DNA from: a beta proteobacterium AAP65
GTDB taxonomy: Bacteria > Pseudomonadota > Gammaproteobacteria > Burkholderiales > Burkholderiaceae_C
Reading direction: 5' to 3'
DNA length: 64,000 bases
Assembly (NCBI GenBank): GCA_001295865.1
Contig: LJHW01000002.1
Location: 248,001-312,000, forward strand
Shown here: positions 25,922 to 37,677 of the stretch, one piece after another
Layout of the letters: the number at the start of each line of letters is the position of its first letter
Position numbering within the stretch: position 1 is the stretch's first letter
The notes under the pieces: generated by a model
The model's input: the letters and a program-made list of their open reading frames with translations, nothing else
What the model was told of the DNA's origin: nothing
Databases searched by the model: none
Position numbers and translations under genes: made by a program

Positions 25922-27682
25922 ATGAACGCTGTTGTCATCCCCATCGTGCCGGTGCCTGCCTCAGGAGCCGAAGTCTCCAAAGAGGCGCAACGCCAGCGCC
26001 GGCGCCAAGCGCCCAAGGGCCGCAGCGTCGAGCCGCAGCACCGCGATGCGGTGGCCGCGCTCATCGGCCCCGGGCCGCACCGGCGCGAGCTGCTGATCGA
26101 ACACCTGCACACGCTGCAAGACCACTTCGGCCAGCTCGCCACGCCGCACCTGGCGGCGCTGGCCGCGCTGGTGCGGCTCTCGCAGGCCGAGGTCTACGAG
26201 GTCGCGAGCTTCTACCACCACTTCGACATCGTGCGCGAAGACGCCGAGGGCCGCGTGCCGGCGGCGCCTGCGCTCACCGTGCGCGTGTGCGACAGCCTGA
26301 CCTGTGAGATGGCCGGCGCGCGCGAGTTGCTGCAGCGCTTGCCGGCGCTGCTGGGCCCCGAGGTCCGCGTGATCCCCGCGCCTTGCGTGGGCCGCTGCGA
26401 CACCGCGCCCGTGGCCGTGGTGCACCACCGGCCCGTGCCGCACGCGACGGCCGAGGCCGTGCAGGCCGCCACGCAAGCTGCGCGGCAGGGCGGCCAGCGC
26501 CATGACGATTTCGCCGCGCAGCAAGACTTCTCCGCCTACCGCGCCCTTGGGGGCTACGCGCTGTGGGCCGGCTGCGTGGCCGGCGAGCGCCAGCCCGAGC
26601 ACGTGATCGCGCTGCTGGAAAACGGCGGCCTGCGCGGCCTGGGCGGCGCGGGTTTCCCGGCCGGGCGCAAGTGGCGCCTGGTGCGTGCGCAGCCTGCGCC
26701 GCGGCTGATGGCGGTGAACCTCGATGAAGGCGAGCCCGGCACCTTCAAAGACCGCCGCATGCTCGAAAGCGAGCCGCACCGTTTCCTGGAAGGCCTGCTC
26801 ATCGCGGCCTGGGCCGTGGGCGTGGCCGGTGTCACCGTCTACCTGCGCGACGAGTACCACGGCCTGCGCGCGATGCTGCAACGCGAACTGGCCGCGCTGC
26901 AGGCTGCCAGCGCCACGGGCACGCTGCCGCCGCTGCCGCCTATCGAATTGCGCAGGGGCGCTGGCGCCTACATCTGCGGCGAAGAGTCGGCGATGCTCGA
27001 ATCCATCGAAGGCCGGCGCGGCCTGCCGCGCCTGCGCCCGCCCTACGTGGCCGAGCGCGGGCTCTTCGGCCGGCCGACGCTGGTGCACAACGGCGAGACG
27101 CTGTACTGGGTTGCGCGCCTGCTGGCCGAAGGCGCCGAGGCCTACACCGCCCACGGCCGCCACGGCCGGCGCGGGCTGCGCAGTTTCTCGGTCAGCGGCC
27201 GCGTGCAAAAGCCCGGGGTGAAGCTGGCGCCGGCCGGCATCACGCTGCGCGAGCTGGTGGATGAATACTGCGGCGGCATGGCCGAAGGCCACACCCTCTA
27301 CGGCTACCTGCCGGGCGGGGCCAGCGGCGGCATCCTGCCCGCGGCGCTGGCCGATGTGCCGATGGACTTCGACACCCTGCAGCCGCATGGCGCCTTCATC
27401 GGCAGTGCCGCCGTCATCGTGCTGGGCCACACCGACCGCGCGGTGGACGCCGCGCGCAACGTGATGCGCTTTTTCGAACACGAAAGCTGCGGCCAGTGCA
27501 CACCTTGCCGCGCGGGCACCACGCAGGCCAGCCGCCTGATGGCCGGTGAGGCCTGGCCCGCCGAGCTGCTGGCCGAGCTGGGCAGCGTGATGCGCGAGGC
27601 CAGCATCTGCGGCCTGGGCCAGGCCGCGCCCAACGCGTTTGACAGTGTGCTGCGCCACTTTCCGCAGGAGCTGGCGCGATGA
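25922..27682 (+). CDS. Fused gamma-beta subunit of NAD-dependent formate dehydrogenase (FdsG-FdsB type)
   Basis: 586 residues combining two proteins that are separate in Cupriavidus (FdsG and FdsB). Residues about 35-185 are a NuoE-like thioredoxin fold with 2Fe-2S ligands C123, C128, C155 and C159. Residues about 195-586 are a NuoF-like flavoprotein with FMN/NADH-site motifs NLDEGEPGTFKDRRMLE and GAGAYICGEESAM, and 4Fe-4S ligands ESCGQCTPC (C523, C526, C529) plus C563 in ICGLG. It transfers electrons from the alpha subunit to NAD+. The stop overlaps the alpha start as ATGA. Start ATG 25922 has no good ribosome site but no better start is near. Confidence 0.9.
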   Translation: MNAVVIPIVPVPASGAEVSKEAQRQRRRQAPKGRSVEPQHRDAVAALIGPGPHRRELLIEHLHTLQDHFGQLATPHLAALAALVRLSQAEVYEVASFYHHFDIVREDAEGRVPAAPALTVRVCDSLTCEMAGARELLQRLPALLGPEVRVIPAPCVGRCDTAPVAVVHHRPVPHATAEAVQAATQAARQGGQRHDDFAAQQDFSAYRALGGYALWAGCVAGERQPEHVIALLENGGLRGLGGAGFPAGRKWRLVRAQPAPRLMAVNLDEGEPGTFKDRRMLESEPHRFLEGLLIAAWAVGVAGVTVYLRDEYHGLRAMLQRELAALQAASATGTLPPLPPIELRRGAGAYICGEESAMLESIEGRRGLPRLRPPYVAERGLFGRPTLVHNGETLYWVARLLAEGAEAYTAHGRHGRRGLRSFSVSGRVQKPGVKLAPAGITLRELVDEYCGGMAEGHTLYGYLPGGASGGILPAALADVPMDFDTLQPHGAFIGSAAVIVLGHTDRAVDAARNVMRFFEHESCGQCTPCRAGTTQASRLMAGEAWPAELLAELGSVMREASICGLGQAAPNAFDSVLRHFPQELAR

Positions 27683-30555
27683 ATGCCTTCAGCCGTGAAG
27701 CAGACGACGCGCTCAGCGCGCCGGCCGTGCCGCTGCAGATCGACGGCCAGCAGGTCTTGGCTCGCCCCGGCCAGACGCTGTGGGCGCTGGCCAAAGAACT
27801 CGGCATCGAGGTGCCGCACCTCTGCCACCGCGAAGGCCAGGCGCCCGAGGGCAACTGCCGCGCCTGCGTGGTGGAGGTGCAGGGCGAACGAACGCTGGCC
27901 GCCTCTTGCTGCCGCGCGGCCACGCCGGGCCTGGTGGTGCAGACCGCCAGCCCACGCGCGCAGAGCGCGCAGCGCCTGGTGCTGGAACTGCTGCTGGCCG
28001 ATGCGCCCGCGGCCCAGCACAAGGCCGACAACGAACTGGAGGCCTGGGCGCAGAAGCTAGGCGTGGCGGGTTCGCGCTTCACGCCCAAGCCCGCGGCCGA
28101 ACGCCCACGCAGCGAGACCAGCCATCCCGCCATCGCCGTGAACCTGGACGCTTGCATCCAGTGCACACGCTGCGTGCGCGCCTGCCGCGACGAGCAGGTC
28201 AACGAGGTCATCGGCCTGGCCCACCGCGGCGCGGCGGCGCAGATCGTCTTCGACATGGGCGACGCCCTGGGCAGCAGCAGCTGTGTGGGCTGCGGCGAAT
28301 GTGTGCAGGCCTGCCCCACCGGCGCGCTGGCGCCGGCCGGCGGCGTGGCGCTGCAAGCGGCCGACCAAGTGGTGGACAGCCTCTGCCCCTACTGCGGCGT
28401 GGGCTGCCAGGTGAGCTACCACGTCAAGGACGACCAGATCCTGCACGTGGAAGGCCGCAGCGGCCCAGCGAACGAAGGCCGGCTGTGTGTGAAGGGCCGC
28501 TACGGCTTCGACTACGCACGCCACCCGCAGCGCCTGACGGTGCCGCTCATCCGCCGCGCCGACGCGCCCAAAGACCCGCACGCCGCCACCGACCCCGCCA
28601 CGGCGCGCACGCAGTTCCGCGAGGCCAGCTGGGAAGAAGCCCTGGCCCTGGCCGGCGGCACGCTGCGCCAGCTGCGTGAGGCCCACGGCCCGCGCGCGCT
28701 GGCCGGTTTCGGCAGTGCCAAGGGCAGCAACGAAGAGGCCTACCTCTTCCAGAAGCTGGTGCGCCTGGGTTTCGGCAGCAACAACGTCGACCACTGCACG
28801 CGCCTGTGCCACGCCAGCAGCGTGGCCGCGCTGCTGGAGGGCATCGGCTCGGGCGCCGTCAGCAACCCAGTGATGGACGTGATGCAGGCCGAGGTGGTGA
28901 TCGTCATCGGCGCCAACCCGGTGGTGAACCACCCGGTGGCGGCCACCTGGATCAAGAACGCAGCCCGGCAAGGCACGCAGCTGGTGGTGATGGACCCGCG
29001 CCGCAGCGAGCTGTGCCGCCACGCCGCCCACCACCTGGCCTTCAGGCCCGACACCGACGTGGCGCTGCTCAATTCGCTGATGTACGTCATCGTCGAAGAG
29101 GGCTTGACCGACGCACGTTTCATCGCCGAACGCACCGAGGGCTACGCGGCCTTCGCCGAGAACCTGCGCGGCTTCAGCCCCGAGACCATGGCCGCCGTCA
29201 CCGGCATCGCGGCCGAGACCGTGCGCACCGTGGCGCGCCTCTATGCCCAGAGCCGCGGCAGCATGATCCTGTGGGGCATGGGCGTCAGCCAGCACGTGCA
29301 CGGCACCGACAACGCGCGTTGCCTCATCGCGCTGGCGCTGATGACGGGGCAGATCGGCCGCCCCGGCACCGGGCTGCATCCGCTGCGCGGCCAGAACAAC
29401 GTGCAGGGCGCGAGCGATGCCGGGCTCATCCCGATGATGTACCCCGACTACCACCCCGTGGGCGACCCCGCCGCGCGCGCCGCCGCCGCCGCGCTGTGGG
29501 GCGTGGCGCCCGAAACGCTGGACGCCGACAAGGGCCTGACGGTGGTGGAGGTGATGCAGGCCGCTGCGGCGGGCCGGCTCAAGGGCCTGTACGTGATGGG
29601 CGAGAACCCCGCGATGAGCGACCCCGACGCCACCCACGCCCGGGAGGCGATGGCGAAGCTCGACATGCTGGTGGTGCAGGACCTCTTCCTCACCGAAACG
29701 GCGTGTCTCGCCGACGTGGTGCTGCCGGCCAGCGCCTTCGCCGAGAAGACCGGCAGCTTCACCAACACCGACCGCCTGGTGCAACTGGGCCGCCGCGCGC
29801 TGGGCCTGCCTGGGCAGGCGCGGCAAGACTTGTGGATCCTGACGGCGATGGCCGAGCAGCTGGGCCTGGACTGGCACGGCTATGGCGCCACGCCCTCTGA
29901 CTGCGACGCTGCCGCCGGCCGCGTGTTCGACGAAATGCGCCAGCTCATGCCCACGCTGCAGGGCCTGAGCTGGGCGCGGCTGCAACACGAGGGCGCCGTC
30001 ACCTACCCCTGCACCGATGCGCAAGCGCCGGGCGAGCGTGTGGTCTTCACCGAGCACTTTCCGCGGCCCGGCGGCAAGGCGCTGTTTGTGCCGGCGCAGC
30101 TGATCCCGGCCGACGAGCGGCCCGACGCCGACTACCCGCACGTGCTCATCACGGGCCGGCAGCTGGAGCACTGGCACACCGGCAGCATGACGCGCCGCAG
30201 CGGCGTGCTCGACGCGCTGGAGCCCGACCCGGTGGTTTTGCTGCACCCGCAAGAGCTGGCCGCGCTGGGCGTGGCGCCAGGCGGGCTGGTGACGCTGCAG
30301 TCGCGCCGCGGCGAGGTGAGCCTCTACGCGCGCGCCGACGAAGGCACGCCGCCGGGCGCCGTGTTCGTGGCCTTCTGCTGGTTCGAGGCCGCCATCAACC
30401 GCCTGACCAACCCGGCGCTGGACCCGGTGGCCAAGATCCCCGAGTTCAAGTACTGCGCCGTGCGCTTGCGCGCTGGCGGCGTGGCGCCGGGGCAGGGCAG
30501 CTTTGGCGGCGGCCAGCGCTGGCGTGAACAGGCCGGTGCCGCCATGCCCGGCTGA
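27679..30555 (+). CDS. fdsA: NAD-dependent formate dehydrogenase, catalytic alpha subunit
   Basis: 958 residues, length as FdsA. Order: a 2Fe-2S NuoG-like domain (HLCHREGQAPEGNCRACV), a His-Cys 4Fe-4S site, two bacterial ferredoxin clusters (CIQCTRCVRAC, SCVGCGECVQAC), a molybdopterin 4Fe-4S motif CPYCGVGC, then the bis-MGD domains. The Mo/W ligand is C377 in RLCHASSVAALLE, as in Cys-type formate dehydrogenases. The C-terminal MGD-binding domain begins about LITGRQLEHWHTGSMTRRS. It oxidises formate to CO2 in the cytoplasm (no Tat signal). No fdsC or fdsD follows; maturation could use the fdhD gene at 49587 (inference). Confidence 0.94.
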   Translation: MNAFSREADDALSAPAVPLQIDGQQVLARPGQTLWALAKELGIEVPHLCHREGQAPEGNCRACVVEVQGERTLAASCCRAATPGLVVQTASPRAQSAQRLVLELLLADAPAAQHKADNELEAWAQKLGVAGSRFTPKPAAERPRSETSHPAIAVNLDACIQCTRCVRACRDEQVNEVIGLAHRGAAAQIVFDMGDALGSSSCVGCGECVQACPTGALAPAGGVALQAADQVVDSLCPYCGVGCQVSYHVKDDQILHVEGRSGPANEGRLCVKGRYGFDYARHPQRLTVPLIRRADAPKDPHAATDPATARTQFREASWEEALALAGGTLRQLREAHGPRALAGFGSAKGSNEEAYLFQKLVRLGFGSNNVDHCTRLCHASSVAALLEGIGSGAVSNPVMDVMQAEVVIVIGANPVVNHPVAATWIKNAARQGTQLVVMDPRRSELCRHAAHHLAFRPDTDVALLNSLMYVIVEEGLTDARFIAERTEGYAAFAENLRGFSPETMAAVTGIAAETVRTVARLYAQSRGSMILWGMGVSQHVHGTDNARCLIALALMTGQIGRPGTGLHPLRGQNNVQGASDAGLIPMMYPDYHPVGDPAARAAAAALWGVAPETLDADKGLTVVEVMQAAAAGRLKGLYVMGENPAMSDPDATHAREAMAKLDMLVVQDLFLTETACLADVVLPASAFAEKTGSFTNTDRLVQLGRRALGLPGQARQDLWILTAMAEQLGLDWHGYGATPSDCDAAAGRVFDEMRQLMPTLQGLSWARLQHEGAVTYPCTDAQAPGERVVFTEHFPRPGGKALFVPAQLIPADERPDADYPHVLITGRQLEHWHTGSMTRRSGVLDALEPDPVVLLHPQELAALGVAPGGLVTLQSRRGEVSLYARADEGTPPGAVFVAFCWFEAAINRLTNPALDPVAKIPEFKYCAVRLRAGGVAPGQGSFGGGQRWREQAGAAMPG

Positions 30556-30595
30556 GCCGCAGCCGCGTGCACCGGGGGTTACGCCAAGCGCGGCC

Positions 30596-30970
30596 TCACT
30601 TGACAGTGAAACGCGCCGTCGATGCTTTGCCCGCGAGCCTCACCACGGCCACGGCCTTGGTGCCCGGGCCGACCTTGAAACTGCCGGTGGCTTCGAACCT
30701 GTTGCCAGCTGGTTGGAGCTCGACCTCCTGCCTCTCGCTGCCGGTCAGCAGCGTGAGCTTGGCGGTGGCCCGGCTCAGATCGGCCGCCTTGCCGTGGTCG
30801 CGCAGGTAGAGCTGGATCACGGTCGGCCTGGCCACCAGTTCGTAATCCATGTCCTTCACCTCCACCACCACACCGCCGTGCAAGGGTGCGTGGTCGTGTG
30901 GGCCAGGGCCGGCCAGGGCCGGGCTGGCGAGGGCCCAGGTGATGGAGGCCAGCAGCGTCAAGGTCTTCAT
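30596..30970 (-). CDS. Small periplasmic protein with HDH N-terminal motif, metal-efflux operon
   Basis: 124 residues, function not named in any family I recognise. A signal peptide runs to about residue 20 (ITWALASPALA), after which the mature protein starts GPGPHDHAPLHGG. The rest is a beta-rich domain: DYELVARPTVIQLYLRD, ATAKLTLLTG, and FEATGSFKVG. The same element pattern occurs in the 191-residue protein at 35244, so the two look like relatives. It is the last gene of the operon after the RND pump, 43 bases downstream. A periplasmic metal-handling role is inferred from the His motif and context only. Confidence 0.75.
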   Translation of the reverse strand: MKTLTLLASITWALASPALAGPGPHDHAPLHGGVVVEVKDMDYELVARPTVIQLYLRDHGKAADLSRATAKLTLLTGSERQEVELQPAGNRFEATGSFKVGPGTKAVAVVRLAGKASTARFTVK

Positions 30971-31013
30971 GGGTTTGCTTTCGAAAAAGTTGCGGGTGCA
31001 GCGGGGGTGGAAA

Positions 31014-34133
<3,120 letters not shown>

Positions 34134-34134
34134 G

Positions 34135-35247
34135 TCAGCGCACCTGGTTGATCAAGCCCGCACCTTGGGTGGCGACGCGGTCGCCCGGCGCCAGACCCGA
34201 AGTGATTGCGGCCAGCACGCCGTCCAGCGGCTCGGCGGTGACGGTGCGCGGCTCGAAACGTTCCGGCGCGGTCTTGACCCAGACGATGGTCTGGTTGGCC
34301 GGGTTCTTCATCAGCGAGGCCACCGGCACCGCAATGCCCTTGACCCGCGTCCGGGTCTGCAGGAACACCCGCACCGGCTGGCCGACGGCGAGTGGCGCCA
34401 GCACGGCGCCCTGCGCGCGGAAGGTCAGCGGCAAAGCCTGCTCGCGCAAGCTGCGCGAGGTACCGATGAAGTCGAGCGGCACCCGCTGCCCACCCACGGC
34501 CACCGATGCGCTGGCGATGTTCGAAGCGATGGCGGTGTCGAAGGCCAGGGCCTCGATGTGCAGCCGCGCGGGGTCGACGATCTCGAAGAGCAGCTCACGC
34601 GCGTCGACCACCTGGCCGGCCACGCCATGGGCCGAGGCGACCACGCCCGACACCGGCGCCACCAGCGCCTCGCGCGCGGAAAGGCCGCCCGCCACGGCAG
34701 CGGTGCGTGCTGCCAGGCTGGCGGCTTCGTTCTCGGCGGCCTCGATCTCCTTGCGCGGCACGGTGTCGGCCAGTGCCTGCAGGCGGGCCACACGTTGCTC
34801 GGCCAGCGCCCGCGCGGCGCGCAGTTCGGCCAGCTGCGCGGCCTGGTTGGCGCGCTCCAGGGGCGCGGCCGAGGGCAGCACATAGGCCAGCACCTCGCCT
34901 TTGCGCACCGCCTGCCCGGGGCTGGGCAGGCCGCGCGGGCCGGGTTCGATGCGGCCGGCGTTCAGGGCCTGCACCTTGCCGCCGGCGTTCGGGTCCATCA
35001 GCACGCGGGCGCCCAGCTCCACCGTGCGCGGCAGCTCGGCCGCTGCGGCCACCACCGTGCGCACGCCGAGCTGGCGCTGCGCCGGCTTGGGCAGGAAAAC
35101 GCTGCCATCGGGCAGGCGCTGCGGCCCGTTGGCGCTGGGCGCTGCGGGGGCGTCGCCATGGTCATGGCCCGGGCCGGCCTGCACGGGGCCGAGGCCGCCC
35201 AGCGTGAACAGCAGCGCCGCGCTGGCGGTGATCAGCGTGCTCTTCAT
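34135..35247 (-). CDS. RND periplasmic adaptor (CzcB/CusB family)
   Basis: 370 residues from ATG 35247, which overlaps the upstream stop as ATGA. A signal peptide (ASAALLFTLGGLGPVQA) is followed by a mature start GPGHDHGDAP, the same HDH signature as two other proteins in this operon. Then come a beta-barrel/lipoyl half (GARVLMDPNAGGKVQALNAGRI), an alpha-hairpin (ERANQAAQLAELRAARALA), the second lipoyl half (APVSGVVASAHGVAGQVVD), and a membrane-proximal region. It links the RND pump to the outer-membrane factor. No extended N-terminal metal domain is visible beyond the HDH motif. Confidence 0.92.
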   Translation of the reverse strand: MKSTLITASAALLFTLGGLGPVQAGPGHDHGDAPAAPSANGPQRLPDGSVFLPKPAQRQLGVRTVVAAAAELPRTVELGARVLMDPNAGGKVQALNAGRIEPGPRGLPSPGQAVRKGEVLAYVLPSAAPLERANQAAQLAELRAARALAEQRVARLQALADTVPRKEIEAAENEAASLAARTAAVAGGLSAREALVAPVSGVVASAHGVAGQVVDARELLFEIVDPARLHIEALAFDTAIASNIASASVAVGGQRVPLDFIGTSRSLREQALPLTFRAQGAVLAPLAVGQPVRVFLQTRTRVKGIAVPVASLMKNPANQTIVWVKTAPERFEPRTVTAEPLDGVLAAITSGLAPGDRVATQGAGLINQVR

Positions 35248-35819
35248 GCGGCACCCCCGGCGCGCAGGCTGCGCACAGCCCGCAGGCGGCTTGCGCCCCA
35301 GGCGAACAGGGCCAGTGCCGCCAGACCGCCGGCGCCCCAGGCTGCGTAGGCCGGCCACGGGTGTGTGTGCGCAGGCGCGTCGGCGTGGGCCGCGGCAGGG
35401 ATGTCGAGCTCGCCGGCCAGCAGGTCGATGTCGGTGCCTGCGGTCACCGTGGCGGTGATGGCCAGCACACCGGCTTCGGGGGCCGCGAGCAGCAGCACCT
35501 CGTAGGTGTTGTCGCCGGGCTGGCCTGGCGCGGCCTGGGCCTGGCGGGCCTGGAACTTGGTACTGCCGATCTCCAGCTCGATCTGCGCGCCGCGCACCGG
35601 GCTGTTGTCGCTGTAGCGGTCGAGGTAGAGCGTGATCTGCCGGCCGCTGAGCACGCCGACGAGTTCGAAGAGCTCCGACTCGGCGGTGAAGCGTGGCAGG
35701 GCCGGGCTGGTGGCGGCGGGCGCCGCGTGGCCGTGGTCGTGCCCTTCGCCAGCGAAGAGGGCCGGGGCGCAGAGCAGGGCGGCCAGCAAGATGGCGGCCG
35801 ATGTGCGGGGGGTGTTCAT
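35244..35819 (-). CDS. Membrane-anchored periplasmic protein with GHDHGH motif
   Basis: 191 residues from ATG 35819, function not recognised. Signal peptide to about residue 23 (AAILLAALLCAPALFA), then GEGHDHGHAAP. A beta-rich domain (residues about 40-140) contains FELVGVLSGRQITLYLDR and GAQIELEIGSTKFQAR. A C-terminal TM helix (AYAAWGAGGLAALALFAWGA) is followed by a basic tail, so it is anchored with its domain in the periplasm. It sits between the outer-membrane factor and the adaptor and is coupled to the adaptor by ATGA. The domain resembles that of the 124-residue protein at 30596; see findings. Confidence 0.8.
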   Translation of the reverse strand: MNTPRTSAAILLAALLCAPALFAGEGHDHGHAAPAATSPALPRFTAESELFELVGVLSGRQITLYLDRYSDNSPVRGAQIELEIGSTKFQARQAQAAPGQPGDNTYEVLLLAAPEAGVLAITATVTAGTDIDLLAGELDIPAAAHADAPAHTHPWPAYAAWGAGGLAALALFAWGASRLRAVRSLRAGGAA

Positions 35820-35862
35820 GGCAGGGGTCCTGAAAACTGCGATGGGGGTGGTCGGCGCGGCT

Positions 35863-37128
35863 TCACTGGGGCAGCAGGCCCAGGGCCTGCCGCCAGGCGG
35901 AAATCGCCGCGGCGAGTTCGATGCGGGTGCGCGCCAGCTGGCGCTCGGCCTCGGCGGCCTCGGCTTCGATGCGCAGGCGCGTGGGCAGGTCGGTTTCGCC
36001 GAGGCGGAAGGACTTGTCGAAGAAACCGCGCGATTCGCGGGCGAGCTGCGCGCGGCGCGCCGTGGCCGCCAGCTGGATGCGGGCGGCGTCGACCCGGGCC
36101 TTCGCAGCTTCGCGTTCGGCCCGTACACGCCCACGCTCCAGCGCCAGGTGGGCCTGGAGCTCGGCGGCCTCGGCGCGCGCGTTGGTGGCGGTGGCTTCGT
36201 GGCGCGGCCCGCCGCCGAAGGGGATGCGCAGGGCCAGCGTGAGGGTCTGCCGCGCGGCTTCGCCGTAGGCGCCGCGCTCGCGGGTGGTCGCCAGCACCAG
36301 CTCGGGGTTGGCGCGCGATTGCACCGCGGCCAAGGCGGCGGTGCGCTCGGCGACCGCGGCGCTGTCTTGCAGCGCCTGCAGCGCGGCGTGTGTTGAAGGA
36401 TCGGCTGGTGAAGCGCCCGGGTCGGGTTCCGCGAAAACTGCGGCATCGCCGGTGGTGGCGGGCGCTGCACCGGTCAGGGCCCGCAGCTGCAGCTGCGCCG
36501 CAACGAGCGCGGCCTCGGTCTGCGCGAGGTGCGCTTCGGCGCTGGCCACGGCCGCATCGGCCTGGTGCTGGTCGGCGCGGGCCAGATCACCGGCCTTCGT
36601 GCGGCGCGCCACATCGGTGGCCAGGCTTTGGGTGTTGTCGAGCTGCTCGCGCGCACTGGCGGCCTCGATGCGGGCGCGCTGCCACTGCCACCAGGCTTCT
36701 CGCACCTCGGCTGCCAGCCGCAGCTGCGCGGCCGTGGCGCGGCTTTCTGTGGCGGCACTGGCCGCCGCCGCCAGCGCGGCGCTGCGGCTGCGCTCGCCGG
36801 GCAACCACAGCGGCACGGCGATACCCACTTCGACTTCGCGCGCGCCCTGGTTGTGGTGCAGCCTGTCGGTCTGCTTGGAGATTTCCAGGGCCGCGGGTTC
36901 AGGTGTCCAGGCCCGCGCGGCCTGCGTCTGCGCCCGCGCCGCGTCGCGGCGGGTTTGCAGCGCCAGGGCCTCGGGCTGCCGTGCCCAGGCGGCGTGGAAG
37001 GCCTGCGTGAGGCCGGTGCCGAGGTCAGCGGCGTGAGCTGCGTTGGGGGCCCAGGTGCCGGCGAGGCAGGCTGCGGCCGCCACCGTGGCGCGCAGCAGCG
37101 ATGTCTTGATGCTTTGGGTTCGGTCCAT
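35863..37128 (-). CDS. Outer-membrane efflux protein (TolC/CzcC family)
   Basis: 421 residues from ATG 37128. A signal peptide (LLRATVAAAACLAGTWAPNAAHA) is followed by two OEP repeats of long coiled-coil helices: ALALQTRRDAARAQTQAARAW and LALERGRVRAEREAAKARVD. The pattern GPRHEATATNARAEAAELQ in the second repeat is CzcC-like. It provides the outer-membrane channel of the tripartite metal pump. It lies upstream of the membrane-anchored His protein, with 43 bases between them, in one operon with the CzcI-like protein. The length is normal for the family. Confidence 0.9.
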   Translation of the reverse strand: MDRTQSIKTSLLRATVAAAACLAGTWAPNAAHAADLGTGLTQAFHAAWARQPEALALQTRRDAARAQTQAARAWTPEPAALEISKQTDRLHHNQGAREVEVGIAVPLWLPGERSRSAALAAAASAATESRATAAQLRLAAEVREAWWQWQRARIEAASAREQLDNTQSLATDVARRTKAGDLARADQHQADAAVASAEAHLAQTEAALVAAQLQLRALTGAAPATTGDAAVFAEPDPGASPADPSTHAALQALQDSAAVAERTAALAAVQSRANPELVLATTRERGAYGEAARQTLTLALRIPFGGGPRHEATATNARAEAAELQAHLALERGRVRAEREAAKARVDAARIQLAATARRAQLARESRGFFDKSFRLGETDLPTRLRIEAEAAEAERQLARTRIELAAAISAWRQALGLLPQ

Positions 37129-37271
37129 CCGATGCTCCGGTGTTGAAAACACGCAAGGGAGATCGGCGAGCGACGACCCAAGGGTCGCGCCGTGCCCGAA
37201 GGCGCTGCAGGCTGCGGCGCGCACTCAGGCGCGAACGGGCTTCGAAAGAAGGGAGAGACCCGCCTCGCCGA

Positions 37272-37652
37272 TCAGGCGAGCGGCCGCCACTGCGGGCGTT
37301 CGGGTCGGGTGGGTGCGCAGGCGGCACCACTTTCGTCGAGGGCAGCGCTGGGCTGCACCGTCGACAGGGCGTCGGGCGGCCCGATGCCCAAGCTCGGCAT
37401 CACGCCGCAGCTGCTGTGGCAGTGGCCGCAGTCCAGCTCCAGAGCGCCCGGGGCTTCTTCGCCGCTGGCCTCGGTGGGCGTGCCTGGCTCGGCCAGCGGC
37501 CCGGCGCCGATGTCGGCGTGCGGCGGGTGCGCGTGGTGACCGAAGTGCGCAGCACCGGCCTCCGTTTCGTGCCCGCAGTACGCGGCCACCGCCGCCCAGC
37601 TGAACTGGAGCGGCAGCAGGGTCAGCAGAGCGATGGCGATGAAGCGGTACAC
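37272..37652 (-). CDS. czcI: CzcI-like periplasmic protein
   Basis: 126 residues. Starts MYRFIAIALLTLLPLQFSWAA, the characteristic CzcI start, with the family motif YCGHE soon after. A His-rich run follows (HFGHHAHPPHAD), then a central Cys/His region CGHCHSSCG and a Pro-rich C-terminus. CzcI is encoded at the head of czc operons and is thought to influence metal-dependent induction. Gap of 25 bases to the CDF gene upstream, 143 bases to the outer-membrane factor. The name is by similarity of the N-terminus and context. Confidence 0.82.
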   Translation of the reverse strand: MYRFIAIALLTLLPLQFSWAAVAAYCGHETEAGAAHFGHHAHPPHADIGAGPLAEPGTPTEASGEEAPGALELDCGHCHSSCGVMPSLGIGPPDALSTVQPSAALDESGAACAPTRPERPQWRPLA

Positions 37653-37677
37653 GGCCGGAAGTCTAGCGCTTGGGGCT

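Noticed and set aside
25922..30555. NADH dehydrogenase (complex I) or NAD-reducing hydrogenase diaphorase
   Set aside because: The third gene carries a full molybdopterin oxidoreductase domain with RLCHASS and Fds-type order; no hydrogenase large/small subunits or Nuo membrane genes follow.
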